Origin: Azospirillum canadense | GTDB lineage: Bacteria; Pseudomonadota; Alphaproteobacteria; Azospirillales; Azospirillaceae | Length of the DNA: 64,000 nt | NCBI RefSeq assembly: GCF_025961225.1 | Contig: NZ_JAOQNG010000004.1 | Span: 403,001 to 467,000 of the forward strand | Direction of reading: 5' to 3' | Shown: in pieces, positions 8,243 through 16,405 of the stretch | How positions within the stretch are numbered: the first letter of the stretch is position 1 | Layout of the letters: each line of letters opens with the position of its first letter | Translations under genes and position numbers: made by a program | The notes under the pieces: generated by a model | Databases searched by the model: none | Seen by the model: only the letters and a program-made list of their open reading frames with translations | What the model was told of the DNA's origin: nothing

Positions 8243-9400
8243 TCAGGCGAGGGCGGCGAAGACGCGGCAGGCCTGGGGGGAAACGGGGTGCAGGCGCACC
8301 GGCGTGCCGGCTTCGCGCAATGGGACGCCGGCCACGCGCGGCTCGGTTACCTTGACCTGCCCGCCGTCGGCGGTGCGCACCTCGTAGACCACGACGGGGC
8401 CGAGCGGCAGGGCGAGTTCGACCGTGCCTGGGATTTGCTGCGGCGCCGGCTCCGCGGCGAGGCGCAGGTTCTCCGGCCGCACGCACAGCACGGCCGGCGC
8501 GCCCTCGGCGAGCCCACTGTCGAAGGTGCCGGCGCTCAGCACCGCGCCGGCGTCGAGCGCCACGTCGGCCGTGCCGCCCGCGTTGCGCAGGATGCGCCCC
8601 TTCAGCTGGTTGGCGCTGCCGACGAAGCTGTTGACGAACAGGCTGGCCGGGCGGTCGTAGACCTCCTCCGGCGTGCCGAACTGCTCCAGCCGGCCGCGGC
8701 TCAGCACGGCGATGCGGTCGGCCATGCTCAGCGCCTCCTCCTGGTCGTGGGTGACCATGATGGTGGTGATGCCGAAGCGGCGCTGGAGCTGCTTGATCTC
8801 GATCTGCATGTCGAGCCGCAGGTTCTTGTCGAGTGCCGCGAAGGGCTCGTCGAGCAGCAGGATGCTCGGCTGGATGGCCAGCGCGCGGGCCAGCGCCACG
8901 CGCTGCTGCTGGCCGCCCGACAGCTGCTTGGGGAAGCGGTCGCGCATGGCGCCGAGCTTCACGAGATCCAGCATCCCCTCCACCCGCGCACGCACCGCCT
9001 CGCGGGCGGTGCCGCGCGCCTCCAGCCCGTAGGCGACGTTCTGCGCCACGGTCATGTGCGGGAACAGCGCGTAGTTCTGGAACACGATCCCGACGCCGCG
9101 GCCGGCCGGGGGCAGGCTGTCCACCACCCGGTCGCCGATCACCACGCGGCCGAGCGTCTGCGACTGGAAGCCGGCGAGGATGCGCAGCAGCGTGGTCTTG
9201 CCGCAGCCGGACGGCCCCAGCAGGGCCACCATCTCGCCGGCCTTGATCTCCAGCGTGACGTCGTTGACGGCGGTGGTGGTGCCGAAGCGGTGGGTGATGC
9301 CGTCCAGCGTGACCGCCACGCCACCAGGGGTGCTGGCGGTTTCTGCGGCGGGCGGCGGAGCCTTGCGGTCCTGGGAGCGGGCGAACTGAAGTGCGGCCAT
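8243..9400 (-). CDS. Spermidine/putrescine-type ABC transporter ATP-binding protein (PotA-like)
   Basis: 385-aa ATPase with Walker A GPSGCGKT at 62-69, Q-loop QNYALFPHMTV, signature LSGGQQQRVALARAL, Walker B ILLLDEPFAALD and a C-terminal TOBE domain (about 290-385), as in PotA and FbpC. The start chosen is MAALQFARSQ; an unbroken frame extends much further, but it runs antisense through the divergent amidase. It is first gene of the operon ATPase, binding protein, permease, permease. A sigma-54-type promoter about 80 bases upstream would make the operon nitrogen-regulated. Confidence 0.92.
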   Translation of the reverse strand: MAALQFARSQDRKAPPPAAETASTPGGVAVTLDGITHRFGTTTAVNDVTLEIKAGEMVALLGPSGCGKTTLLRILAGFQSQTLGRVVIGDRVVDSLPPAGRGVGIVFQNYALFPHMTVAQNVAYGLEARGTAREAVRARVEGMLDLVKLGAMRDRFPKQLSGGQQQRVALARALAIQPSILLLDEPFAALDKNLRLDMQIEIKQLQRRFGITTIMVTHDQEEALSMADRIAVLSRGRLEQFGTPEEVYDRPASLFVNSFVGSANQLKGRILRNAGGTADVALDAGAVLSAGTFDSGLAEGAPAVLCVRPENLRLAAEPAPQQIPGTVELALPLGPVVVYEVRTADGGQVKVTEPRVAGVPLREAGTPVRLHPVSPQACRVFAALA

Positions 9401-9730
9401 GTGCCATGTCCTGGTGGGGCGCGCCGGCCGGGAACCCCCGGCGGCGCATCGCCGTTTGCGGTGCGCCGACTTTGAGGGGAGCAAGCACCATGCCAGCGCG
9501 GTGCCTTCCGGCATGGCAGGGCCGACAAAAGGCCGCCTACTCCGGTATTCCCTTGGGGTGCCCTGTTGGGCAGGGGCGCGATGCTGGGCAGACTGCCTGC
9601 GGGCCTTGCCCAAAATTTCATCGCTGCCTTGACCTTGACCAGTCCGCACGGTGGTTGGGCAGGGCGGGCGTTCGTCTGGCCCCTGGCTTGCTGTCGGTCC
9701 AGCATCGCTTTCCCGAGGATTCGTTTTTCC
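9401..9730. other. Divergent intergenic region between ABC operon and amidase
   Basis: No gene is seen in these 330 bases. The left part carries the sigma-54-like element described separately and the imperfect inverted repeat CATGCC/GGCATG (9489-9516). The right part has two similar TTGGGCAGGG blocks (near 9566 and 9655) that could be activator or repressor sites for the plus-strand amidase. No clear plus-strand promoter is visible. Confidence 0.5.
9480..9496 (-). promoter_or_regulatory. Sigma-54-type promoter of the spermidine-type ABC operon
   Basis: The minus strand reads TGGCATGGTGCTTGCT. This matches TGGCACGN4TTGCW with a single mismatch; the GG (9494-9493) and GC (9482-9481) are ten bases apart. 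The start point would fall near 9469, about 70 bases before the ATPase ATG at 9400. Sigma-54 promoters of transport operons are commonly driven by NtrC under nitrogen limitation; that link is inferred. Confidence 0.6.
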
Positions 9731-11152
9731 ATGACCGACACCAACGACGCCCTGACCCGCTTGAGCGCCGCCGAGATGGCGGAGGGCGTGCGCCGACGGC
9801 GCTTCCGCGCGCGCGACCTTGTCGCGGCGAGCCTGGAGCGCATCGCGCGGCTGGACGGCACCTTGAAGACCTTCATCACACTGGCGCCGGAGGCGGCGCT
9901 GGCCGCCGCGGATGAGGCTGACCGGCGGGTGGAGGCGGGCAGACCGCTGGGCCTGCTGCACGGCGTGCCGGTGGGGGTCAAGGACCTGACGCCCACGGCG
10001 GGGCTGCGCACCACCTACGGCTCCACGCTCTACGCCGACTTCGTGCCCGACGCCGACGACCTCAGCGTCGCGCGGCTGAAGGCGGCGGGGGCGATCGTGC
10101 TGGGCAAGACCAACACGCCGGAATTCGGCTTCGGCGCCATCACCAGCAACGAACTGTGCGGGCCGACCGCCAACCCGCACAACCCCGCGATGACCAGCAG
10201 CGGGTCGAGCGGCGGCTCCGCGGCGGCGGTCGCGGCGGGGTTGGTGCCCCTGGCGCAGGGGACGGACTTCGGCGGGTCGGTGCGCACACCGGCCAGCTTT
10301 TGCGGGGTGGTGGGGCTGCGGCCGACGCCGGGGCGTATCCCCAGCCCGGGCCGGGCTCTGGCCTGGGACGGGCTGGCGACGCAGGGATTCCTGGCGCGCA
10401 CGGTGGAGGACGCCGCCCTGGCGCTGGCGGTGGCGAGCGGGCCGGCGCCGCAGGACCCGACCTCCGTCCCGGTGCCGGCCTGGGCGGTGCCGGACCTCGA
10501 CGCGCTGGACCCGAGGACTCTGCGGGTGGCGTGGTCGACGGACCTGGGCTCGGCGCTGGTCGACCTCGGGCTGGCGGATGTGTTCGAGGGTGTGATGCGC
10601 GGGCTGGAGGGCCGGTTCGCCTCCTTCACCAAGGCCAGCCCGGACTGCCGCGCCGCCGCCGATGCCTTCGAGACGCTGCGCGCCGCCCACATCCACCACA
10701 CCTACGGCGCGACGCTGGAGCAGGACGGCGACCGGCTGAGCCCGACCGTCGCCTGGAACATCGCCCGCGGCCGCAATTTGACCGCCGCCGACTATCTGCG
10801 GGCGGAGGCGCAGCGCAGCGCGCTCTACCGGCGCTTCGCCGCCTTTTTCCAGACGCACGACATCCTGATGACGCTGAGCGCCAGCGTCTTGCCCTTTCCC
10901 AACGCGCAGGGCGACGTGACGGAGATCAACGGCTTCCGCCTGCGCACGATCATCGACTATCTGGCGATCACCTACACGGTGTCGCTGATCGGCTTCCCCT
11001 GCCTGTCGATCCCCTGCGGCTGGACGTCCGACGGCCTCCCCATCGGCCTTCAGCTGATCGCCAAGCCCTATGGGGAGGACACGCTGCTGTGCTGCGCCCG
11101 CTTCCTGGAACGGGAGCTGGGCTTCCGGCACCGCTGGCCGGCGGGGATGTGA
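9731..11152 (+). CDS. Amidase signature family hydrolase
   Basis: 473 aa from MTDTNDALTR; an upstream in-frame extension lacks family similarity. Catalytic Lys84 lies in VGVKDLTPTAG, cis-Ser159 in TSSGSSGGSAAA and nucleophile Ser183 in GTDFGGSVRTPA. Conserved C-terminal features include SIPCGWTSDGLPIGLQL near 435. It is distinct from the amidase at 3.4-4.9 kb, with a different N-terminus and acyl pocket, so the two are not a recent duplication. It faces the dihydropyrimidinase gene with 7 bases between stops. It could hydrolyse the open-chain amide made by the ring-opening enzymes nearby (inference). Confidence 0.9.
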   Translation: MTDTNDALTRLSAAEMAEGVRRRRFRARDLVAASLERIARLDGTLKTFITLAPEAALAAADEADRRVEAGRPLGLLHGVPVGVKDLTPTAGLRTTYGSTLYADFVPDADDLSVARLKAAGAIVLGKTNTPEFGFGAITSNELCGPTANPHNPAMTSSGSSGGSAAAVAAGLVPLAQGTDFGGSVRTPASFCGVVGLRPTPGRIPSPGRALAWDGLATQGFLARTVEDAALALAVASGPAPQDPTSVPVPAWAVPDLDALDPRTLRVAWSTDLGSALVDLGLADVFEGVMRGLEGRFASFTKASPDCRAAADAFETLRAAHIHHTYGATLEQDGDRLSPTVAWNIARGRNLTAADYLRAEAQRSALYRRFAAFFQTHDILMTLSASVLPFPNAQGDVTEINGFRLRTIIDYLAITYTVSLIGFPCLSIPCGWTSDGLPIGLQLIAKPYGEDTLLCCARFLERELGFRHRWPAGM

Positions 11153-11159
11153 GGGAAGG

Positions 11160-12596
11160 TCAGAACGGCAGCACCGGGGTCGGCTTACCCTTTGGGCGGG
11201 CGGGGGCCGGCAGGCCGCAGGGCAGGAAGGCGCCGCGGCCGGGTGCGGCCAGCAGCGCGCCGTCGCGGCACACGACCTCGCCGCGGGACAGGGTCGCCAC
11301 CGGCCAGCCGGTGACCTCGATGCCCTCGTAAGGCGTGTAGTCCACGTTGTGGTGCAGGAGGTCGTTGGTGATCGTCACCGTGCGCGACGGGTCCCACAGC
11401 GCGATGTCGGCGTCGGCGCCCACAGCGATGGTGCCCTTGCGCGGGTGCAGGCCGTACATGCGCGCGGGGTTGGTGGCGGTCAGCTCCACGAACTTGGTCA
11501 GCTCCATCCGGCCCTTCATCACGCCCTCGGAAAAGAGCAGCGGCAGCCGCGTCTCCACGCCGGGGATGCCGTTGGGGACGCAACGGAAGGGCGCCGTCTC
11601 ACCCGCGACCTTCTTGCCCTTCGGCCCGTCGTAGCGGAAAGGTGCGTGGTCGGAGGAGAAGACCTGGAAGGTGCCGCCGGTCAGCCCGTCCCAGATCACC
11701 CGCTGGTTCGCGGCATCGCGGGGCGGTGGGGAGCAGATGCATTTGGCGCCCTCGAACCCGTCGCCGCCCAGGTCGTCTCCGGTGAGGAACAGGTATTGCG
11801 GGCAGGTCTCCGCGTAGATGCGCAAGCCCCGGCCTTGCGCCCAGCGGATCTGCTCCACCGCGTCGGCGCCGGAGACGTGGACGATCAGGATCGGCACGTC
11901 CACCAGCTCGGCCAGCGAGATGGCGCGGTGGGTGGCCTCGCGCTCTGCCACACGGGGGCGGGAGACGCCGTGGAAGAAGGGGGCGGTCTGGCCGGCGCGC
12001 TCCAGCTTGTCGGTCAGCCAAGCGATGCAGTCGGCGTTCTCCGCGTGCATCATGACCATGGCGCCCTCTGTGCGGGCGATGTCCAGCACCTCCAGGATCT
12101 GGCGGTCGTTCAGCTTCAGCGCGTCGTAGGTCATGTAGATCTTGAAGGAGGTGTAGCCGTCGCGGATCAGCGCCGGCAGCTCCTGCCCCAGGACCTGTTT
12201 GGTCGGGTCGGTGACGATCAGGTGGAAGGCGTAGTCGATCACCGGCTTGCCTTCGGCGCGGCGGTGATAGTCCTCCACCGCGGCGCGCAGCGACTGCCCC
12301 TTGGCTTGGCAGGCGAAGGGCAGCACCGTCGTCGTCCCGCCGAAGGCCGCGGAGCGCGTGCCGCTGAGGAAATCGTCGGCCATCTCCGACTCGTCGCCGG
12401 TGGGCTGGTCGAAATGGACGTGGCCGTCCACGCCGCCGGGCAGGATGAGCAGGTTGGCCGCGTCGATCTCCTCCCGGCCGTTGGCGAGGTTCTCGCCCAA
12501 CGCGGCGACCTTGCCGCCGCGCACGCCGACGTCGGCCTTGAACACGTCCGACGCGGTGGCGACCGTGCCGTTGCGGATGACCAGATCGAAGTCCAT
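11160..12596 (-). CDS. hydA: Dihydropyrimidinase / D-hydantoinase
   Basis: 478-aa cyclic amidohydrolase that opens dihydropyrimidine, hydantoin or related cyclic imide rings. The binuclear metal site is complete: His59 and His61 in DGHVHFDQP, carboxylated Lys152 in TSFKIYMTYD, His184 in MMHAENAD, His240 in ILIVHVSG and Asp316 in FSSDHAPF. Length and start (MDFDLVIRNGTV) match the family. It is the last gene of the six-gene minus-strand operon, separated from the preceding gene by a palindromic repeat. The C-terminal tail is proline-rich. The true substrate is unknown; no N-carbamoyl amidohydrolase of the usual type lies beside it, but amidases do. Confidence 0.93.
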   Translation of the reverse strand: MDFDLVIRNGTVATASDVFKADVGVRGGKVAALGENLANGREEIDAANLLILPGGVDGHVHFDQPTGDESEMADDFLSGTRSAAFGGTTTVLPFACQAKGQSLRAAVEDYHRRAEGKPVIDYAFHLIVTDPTKQVLGQELPALIRDGYTSFKIYMTYDALKLNDRQILEVLDIARTEGAMVMMHAENADCIAWLTDKLERAGQTAPFFHGVSRPRVAEREATHRAISLAELVDVPILIVHVSGADAVEQIRWAQGRGLRIYAETCPQYLFLTGDDLGGDGFEGAKCICSPPPRDAANQRVIWDGLTGGTFQVFSSDHAPFRYDGPKGKKVAGETAPFRCVPNGIPGVETRLPLLFSEGVMKGRMELTKFVELTATNPARMYGLHPRKGTIAVGADADIALWDPSRTVTITNDLLHHNVDYTPYEGIEVTGWPVATLSRGEVVCRDGALLAAPGRGAFLPCGLPAPARPKGKPTPVLPF

Positions 12597-12627
12597 GCTT
12601 CAAGCCTTTCGTGATGCGCTTGAGTGT

Positions 12628-12692
12628 TCACCACAGCGACACGGAGACACAGAGGGGGTGGTTTCTCCGTGCCTCCGTGTCTCTGTGGTGAT
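12628..12692. repeat. Imperfect inverted repeat between operon genes
   Basis: Arms TCACCACAGCGACACGGAGA and its near-complement CCGTGTCTCTGTGGTGAT fold into a long hairpin around a GT-rich loop. It lies between the racemase-like and dihydropyrimidinase genes. Such CACAGAG-type palindromes occur as dispersed intergenic elements in many bacteria. It may attenuate or process the mRNA. Confidence 0.7.
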
Positions 12693-12699
12693 CGCTTCT

Positions 12700-13431
12700 T
12701 CAGCCGTGCAGTTCCTGGAACAGGCTGCCCCAGCCCGTCACGCGGCGGGTGTCGACGCCGGTCATGCGCAGCGCCTTCCACACCACGGTGGACACCGTGT
12801 CGTAGACGGGGATGCCCAGCGCTTTCTCCACCCGTTCCGCCACGGGGGCGCCGCGCATGTTGGTGCAGATGATGGCGATGGCGTCGGGCTTGGCTTCGGC
12901 GACCTCGGCGCACAGGCGCTCGATCCGCTCCTCGCTGATCTCGGAGAAGGAGAAGTTGCCGCGGTCGTTCAGGTGCCGCTCCGCCACCACCTCGAAGCCG
13001 GCGGCGTTGTAGTTGGCGACCATCTTCTCCTGGATTTCGTCCAGGTAGGGGCTGACGATGGCGAAGCGCTTGCGCTCCGTGGTCTCCAGGATCTCGTTCA
13101 GCGCGAGCATGGAGGTGCAGGCGGTGATGCCCGTCTCGGCCTCGATGGCACTGCACAGCCGGACGTCGGCGTCGAAGCCCAGCCAGCCGGCCGAGGTGCC
13201 GTTCCAGCCGATCACGTTCAGCCGAGCGTCGGCCAGCAGTCGGGCGGCGTCCAGGAAGGGCGCGTCGGTGAACTGGTCGAGCGCAGCGGCGCGCAGCGAG
13301 ATCTCCTTGACGGTGAAGCGGCCGAAATGGGCGGTGACCTCGGGCAGGCCGCTCAGCATCGCGGAGGTCACCGGCTCCAGCACCGTGTTGGAGGAGGGCG
13401 TCAACATGCCCAGGAGGACGCGGTCGGTCAT
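12700..13431 (-). CDS. Asp/Glu racemase superfamily protein, arylmalonate-decarboxylase/maleate-isomerase type
   Basis: 243 aa beginning MTDRVLLGMLTPSSNTVLEP, the loop typical of maleate isomerase, EutA-like and arylmalonate decarboxylase proteins. Members with racemase or isomerase action use two cysteines. Here the first position reads WNGTSAGW (Gly78-Thr79-Ser80, no Cys), while the second cysteine is present (Cys189 in IICTNMRG). Arylmalonate decarboxylase shows the same one-cysteine layout with a Gly-Thr-Ser oxyanion pocket. The start is ATG at 13431, 23 bases after the amidohydrolase stop. It probably acts on an open-chain dicarboxylate or ureido acid in this pathway, but the chemistry could be decarboxylation, isomerisation or racemisation. 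Confidence 0.8.
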   Translation of the reverse strand: MTDRVLLGMLTPSSNTVLEPVTSAMLSGLPEVTAHFGRFTVKEISLRAAALDQFTDAPFLDAARLLADARLNVIGWNGTSAGWLGFDADVRLCSAIEAETGITACTSMLALNEILETTERKRFAIVSPYLDEIQEKMVANYNAAGFEVVAERHLNDRGNFSFSEISEERIERLCAEVAEAKPDAIAIICTNMRGAPVAERVEKALGIPVYDTVSTVVWKALRMTGVDTRRVTGWGSLFQELHG

Positions 13432-13454
13432 GGTCTTGGTCTTCTTTCTTGAAA

Positions 13455-14789
13455 TTAGGCACGCGCCCAGAGCGCGCGGGCGGCCTGATCGGCCTCGGTG
13501 CAGATGCGGTCCAGGTCGGCGCGGACGGGGCGGCCGTCCTCCACCAGCGTTTCGCCGTCCACCAGCACCATCTCCACGTCGCGCCCCTGGCCCGTGTGGA
13601 CGAGCGTGCCGAGCGGGTTGACCAGCGGACGCAGGTGCGGGCGGCGGGTGTCGAAGACGACGAGGTCGGCCTTCTTGCCCACGGCCAGCGTGCCGAGGTC
13701 GTCGGCCATCCCGACGGCCTTGGCACCGCCCAGCGTCGCCATGCGGAAGACGTCGGCCGGCTGCCAGTCGGCGGTGACTCCGCCCTGCTGGATGCGGGCG
13801 GTGGCCAGCGCCCAGCGCATTGCCTCCACCATGTCGCCGTGCTGCGTGTCGGTGCAGAGCGCGAGGTTGACCCCGGCGGCCTTCAGCGCCGGCGTCGGCG
13901 CCAGCCGGCCGGAGGCGGCGTTGCATTTCGGAACGTGGACCGCGTGGGCACCGCTGCGGGCGATCCGCGCGATGTCCGTGTCACTCACATAGAGGCAGTG
14001 GGTGGCGAGCAGCCGGTCGTTCAGGAGTCCGGTCTCCTCCAGCAACTCCGCGGGGGTCAGGCCGGTGGAGGCCTTCACGCGCTCCACCTCCACGCGGCTC
14101 TGCGCCAGATGGGTGTTGACGCGCATGTCCCGCGCGGCAGCCTCGGCGGCGATGGTGCGCAGGAAGGCGGGGGAGCAGGTGTCCGGCGCGTGGGCGGCCA
14201 TCTGCACCTGGATGCGCCCGCCATTGACGCCGTGCCAGCGGTCGTGCAGGTCGAGCGTACGGCGCAGCAGGTCGTCGCCGATGCTCGCGTCGAAGGACCA
14301 CTCGCCGTTCGCGACGCGGGCGAAGTTCACGTCGTGGACGCGCCAGCCCGCGTGGACGCGCAGGCCAAGCTCCGCGATGGCGTCCAGCGTCGCGTCGGCG
14401 TGGACGAAGTGATCGCACACCAGTGTGGAGCCGGCGAGCAGGGCCTCCACCGCGCCCAGCCGGGCCAGCGCACGGGCTTCCTCCGGCGTGGCGTCGGTCC
14501 CCTTGGGAATGCCGGGCGTGTAGGAGGGCGCGAAGCCCAGGTCGGCGGCGACGCCGCGCACCATGACCAGCACGGCGTGCAGGTGGGCGTTGACGAAGCC
14601 GGGCGTCACGAGGCGGCCGGGCAGGGACCGCACTACCTTGGCCGGCGGGCAGGGCTGTGAGGCCGGGGCGAGGTGGGCGATCCGGCCGTCGCGGATGCCG
14701 AGGACGGCGTCCTCGATGATGCTTCCGGCCATTTCTCCGGTCAGGACGGTGGCGCCGGTCAGCAGCAGGTCGAGCAGCCCGGCGCTCAT
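13455..14789 (-). CDS. ATZ/TRZ-type amidohydrolase (SsnA / S-adenosylhomocysteine-deaminase-like)
   Basis: 444-aa metal-dependent hydrolase. Ligands are visible: His69 and His71 in GFVNAHLHAV, His200 in AAHAPDTCS, His227 in VNTHLAQSR, His264 in LATHCLYVS and Asp314 in LALCTDTQ. This family deaminates or hydrolyses C-N bonds of purine, pyrimidine, guanidine or triazine rings. The start is MSAGLLDLLL, overlapping the upstream ATPase stop by four bases. The position between transporter and ring-opening genes suggests it removes an amino group from the imported ring. The exact substrate cannot be told. Confidence 0.87.
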   Translation of the reverse strand: MSAGLLDLLLTGATVLTGEMAGSIIEDAVLGIRDGRIAHLAPASQPCPPAKVVRSLPGRLVTPGFVNAHLHAVLVMVRGVAADLGFAPSYTPGIPKGTDATPEEARALARLGAVEALLAGSTLVCDHFVHADATLDAIAELGLRVHAGWRVHDVNFARVANGEWSFDASIGDDLLRRTLDLHDRWHGVNGGRIQVQMAAHAPDTCSPAFLRTIAAEAAARDMRVNTHLAQSRVEVERVKASTGLTPAELLEETGLLNDRLLATHCLYVSDTDIARIARSGAHAVHVPKCNAASGRLAPTPALKAAGVNLALCTDTQHGDMVEAMRWALATARIQQGGVTADWQPADVFRMATLGGAKAVGMADDLGTLAVGKKADLVVFDTRRPHLRPLVNPLGTLVHTGQGRDVEMVLVDGETLVEDGRPVRADLDRICTEADQAARALWARA

Positions 14790-15568
14790 GCGGCGACGCC
14801 CTGGCGCTGCTGCATCCCTTCCTCGCGGATCAGGTTCAGGATGTGGCGCTTGTGGTCGTTGAAGCGCGGGCTGGTGATGTCGCGCGGGCGCGGCAGGTCC
14901 AGGTCGATCAGCTCGCGGATGCGGCCCGGCCGGCTGGTCATCACCGCGACGCGGGTGCCCAGCACCAGCGCCTCGTCCACGCTGTGGGTGACGAAGACGA
15001 CGGTGCAGCGCTGCTTCTGCCAGATGGCGACCAGCTCCTCCTGCATGTCCATCTTGGTCTGGGCGTCGAGTGCTGCGAAGGGCTCGTCCATCAGGATGAC
15101 CTGCGGGTTCAGCAGCAGGGCGCGGGCGATGCCGACGCGCTGGCTCATGCCGCCGGACAGCTCCGCCGGGTAGTGGTTCTCGAAGCCGCGCAGGCCGACC
15201 ATGTCGATGTATTCCTGCGCCGCTCTGCGCCGGTCGGCCTTGCGCCATCCCTTCAGGCGCAGGTGGAAGGCCACGTTCTCCCACACCGGCAGCCAGGGCA
15301 TCAGGTTGGCCTGCTGGAAGACCATGCCGCGGTCGGCCCCCGGCCCGCCGACCGGCTTGCCGCCGACCGTGACGGTGCCGGTCGTCGGCTTCTCGAAGCC
15401 GGCGATCATGTTCAGCAGCGTGGACTTGCCGCAGCCGGACGAGCCCAGCAGGCAGAGGAACTCGTTCGGCTGGACCGACAGGCTGACGTCGTCGATGGCC
15501 AGCAGGTCGCGCTTGCGCTTGGCGTCGCGGTAGATCTTGGTGATGTTCTGAAGGTCGATGGAGGCCAT
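14786..15568 (-). CDS. Nitrate/sulfonate/taurine-type ABC transporter ATP-binding protein
   Basis: 260-aa ATPase, TauB/SsuB/NrtD size. Walker A GSSGCGKS at 42-49, Q-loop QQANLMPWLPVWENV, signature LSGGMSQRVGIARAL and Walker B VILMDEPFAALD are intact. The D-loop and switch His (VTHSVDEAL) are also present. There is no TOBE extension. It lies 4 bases after the permease gene and overlaps the amidohydrolase gene, tying transport to catabolism in one transcript. Confidence 0.93.
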   Translation of the reverse strand: MASIDLQNITKIYRDAKRKRDLLAIDDVSLSVQPNEFLCLLGSSGCGKSTLLNMIAGFEKPTTGTVTVGGKPVGGPGADRGMVFQQANLMPWLPVWENVAFHLRLKGWRKADRRRAAQEYIDMVGLRGFENHYPAELSGGMSQRVGIARALLLNPQVILMDEPFAALDAQTKMDMQEELVAIWQKQRCTVVFVTHSVDEALVLGTRVAVMTSRPGRIRELIDLDLPRPRDITSPRFNDHKRHILNLIREEGMQQRQGVAA

Positions 15569-15572
15569 GGAG

Positions 15573-16379
15573 TCAGCCCTCCCGGCTCTGGAGCGTGGAG
15601 CCGTGCTGCCAGTGCAGCGTGGCGGACATCAGCAGCTTGATGGCGCCGTCGGTGGCGAAGCCCAAGAGGCCGATGCTGGCCATGGCCGCGAGCACGAGGT
15701 CGTAGCGCAGGAAGTAGTAGCTGTCCCACAGCACGTACCCCAGGCCACTCTTCACCGCGACCATCTCCGCCGTCACGGTCAGCATCCAGGCGGCGCCGAT
15801 GCCGATGCGCAGGCCGGCGAAGATGCTGGGCAGCGCCGCGGGAAACACGACGTGGCGCAGCAGCTGCTGCTCCGTGGCACCCATCATGGAGGCGGCGCGG
15901 ATCAGGTTGCGGTCGGCCGTCTTCACCCCGTGGATGGTGTTCATCAGGATGGGAAAGAAGGCGCCCAGGAAGACCAGGAAGATGGCCGGCTTGTTGGCGA
16001 TGCCGAACCAGATGATGGCGAGCGGGATCCAGGACACCGGCGGCACCGGGCGCAGCATCTGGATGGTCGGCTCCACCGTGCGCTCCACCCAGCGCCACCA
16101 GCCGATGGCGATGCCCAGCGCCACGCCGCTGACCGCCGCGATGGCGTAGCCGGCAGCCACGCGCAGGGCGCTGGACAGCGCGTCGGCCAGCCAGCGGCCG
16201 CTGTTGGCCTGCGAGGATTCGTCGAAGCCGGCGATCCAGTCGGCCCAGGTGTGCAGCACCACCGACGGGGCCGGCAGCAGCGCCTCCGGCAGGACGCCGG
16301 ACCGGGAGAAGACCTCCCAGGCGGCGAGGATGAACAGGGGAACGGCCAGCCGCTCCCAGGATTTCGTCAGTGCCGTCAT
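15573..16379 (-). CDS. Nitrate/sulfonate/taurine-type ABC transporter permease
   Basis: 268-aa TauC/SsuC-like membrane protein with about six transmembrane helices. The coupling loop is seen at ASMMGATEQQLLRHVVFPAA (about 162-181), where the family's Ala-Ala-x-x-x-Gly-Ala pattern is kept. EMVAVKSGLGYVLWDSYYFL near 206 is another conserved block. The start MTALTKSWERL follows the binding-protein stop by 26 bases. It forms a homodimeric channel in known relatives. Confidence 0.92.
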   Translation of the reverse strand: MTALTKSWERLAVPLFILAAWEVFSRSGVLPEALLPAPSVVLHTWADWIAGFDESSQANSGRWLADALSSALRVAAGYAIAAVSGVALGIAIGWWRWVERTVEPTIQMLRPVPPVSWIPLAIIWFGIANKPAIFLVFLGAFFPILMNTIHGVKTADRNLIRAASMMGATEQQLLRHVVFPAALPSIFAGLRIGIGAAWMLTVTAEMVAVKSGLGYVLWDSYYFLRYDLVLAAMASIGLLGFATDGAIKLLMSATLHWQHGSTLQSREG

Positions 16380-16405
16380 GGCCCGGAGTCCCTATGCTGT
16401 GCGGA

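Noticed and set aside
9590..9606. Plus-strand sigma-54 element for the second amidase
   Set aside because: Spacing is right but four or more consensus positions differ; no better match is present on that strand.
8243..11131. A 962-codon open frame suggesting a fusion upstream of the ABC ATPase
   Set aside because: The extra part runs antisense through the well-supported amidase at 9731-11152 and has no family pattern. The ATPase starts at 9400.
13455..15284. A 609-codon frame extending the amidohydrolase
   Set aside because: The additional N-terminal part overlaps the ABC ATPase in another frame and is Arg/Pro-rich without fold. The start at 14789 gives a complete enzyme.
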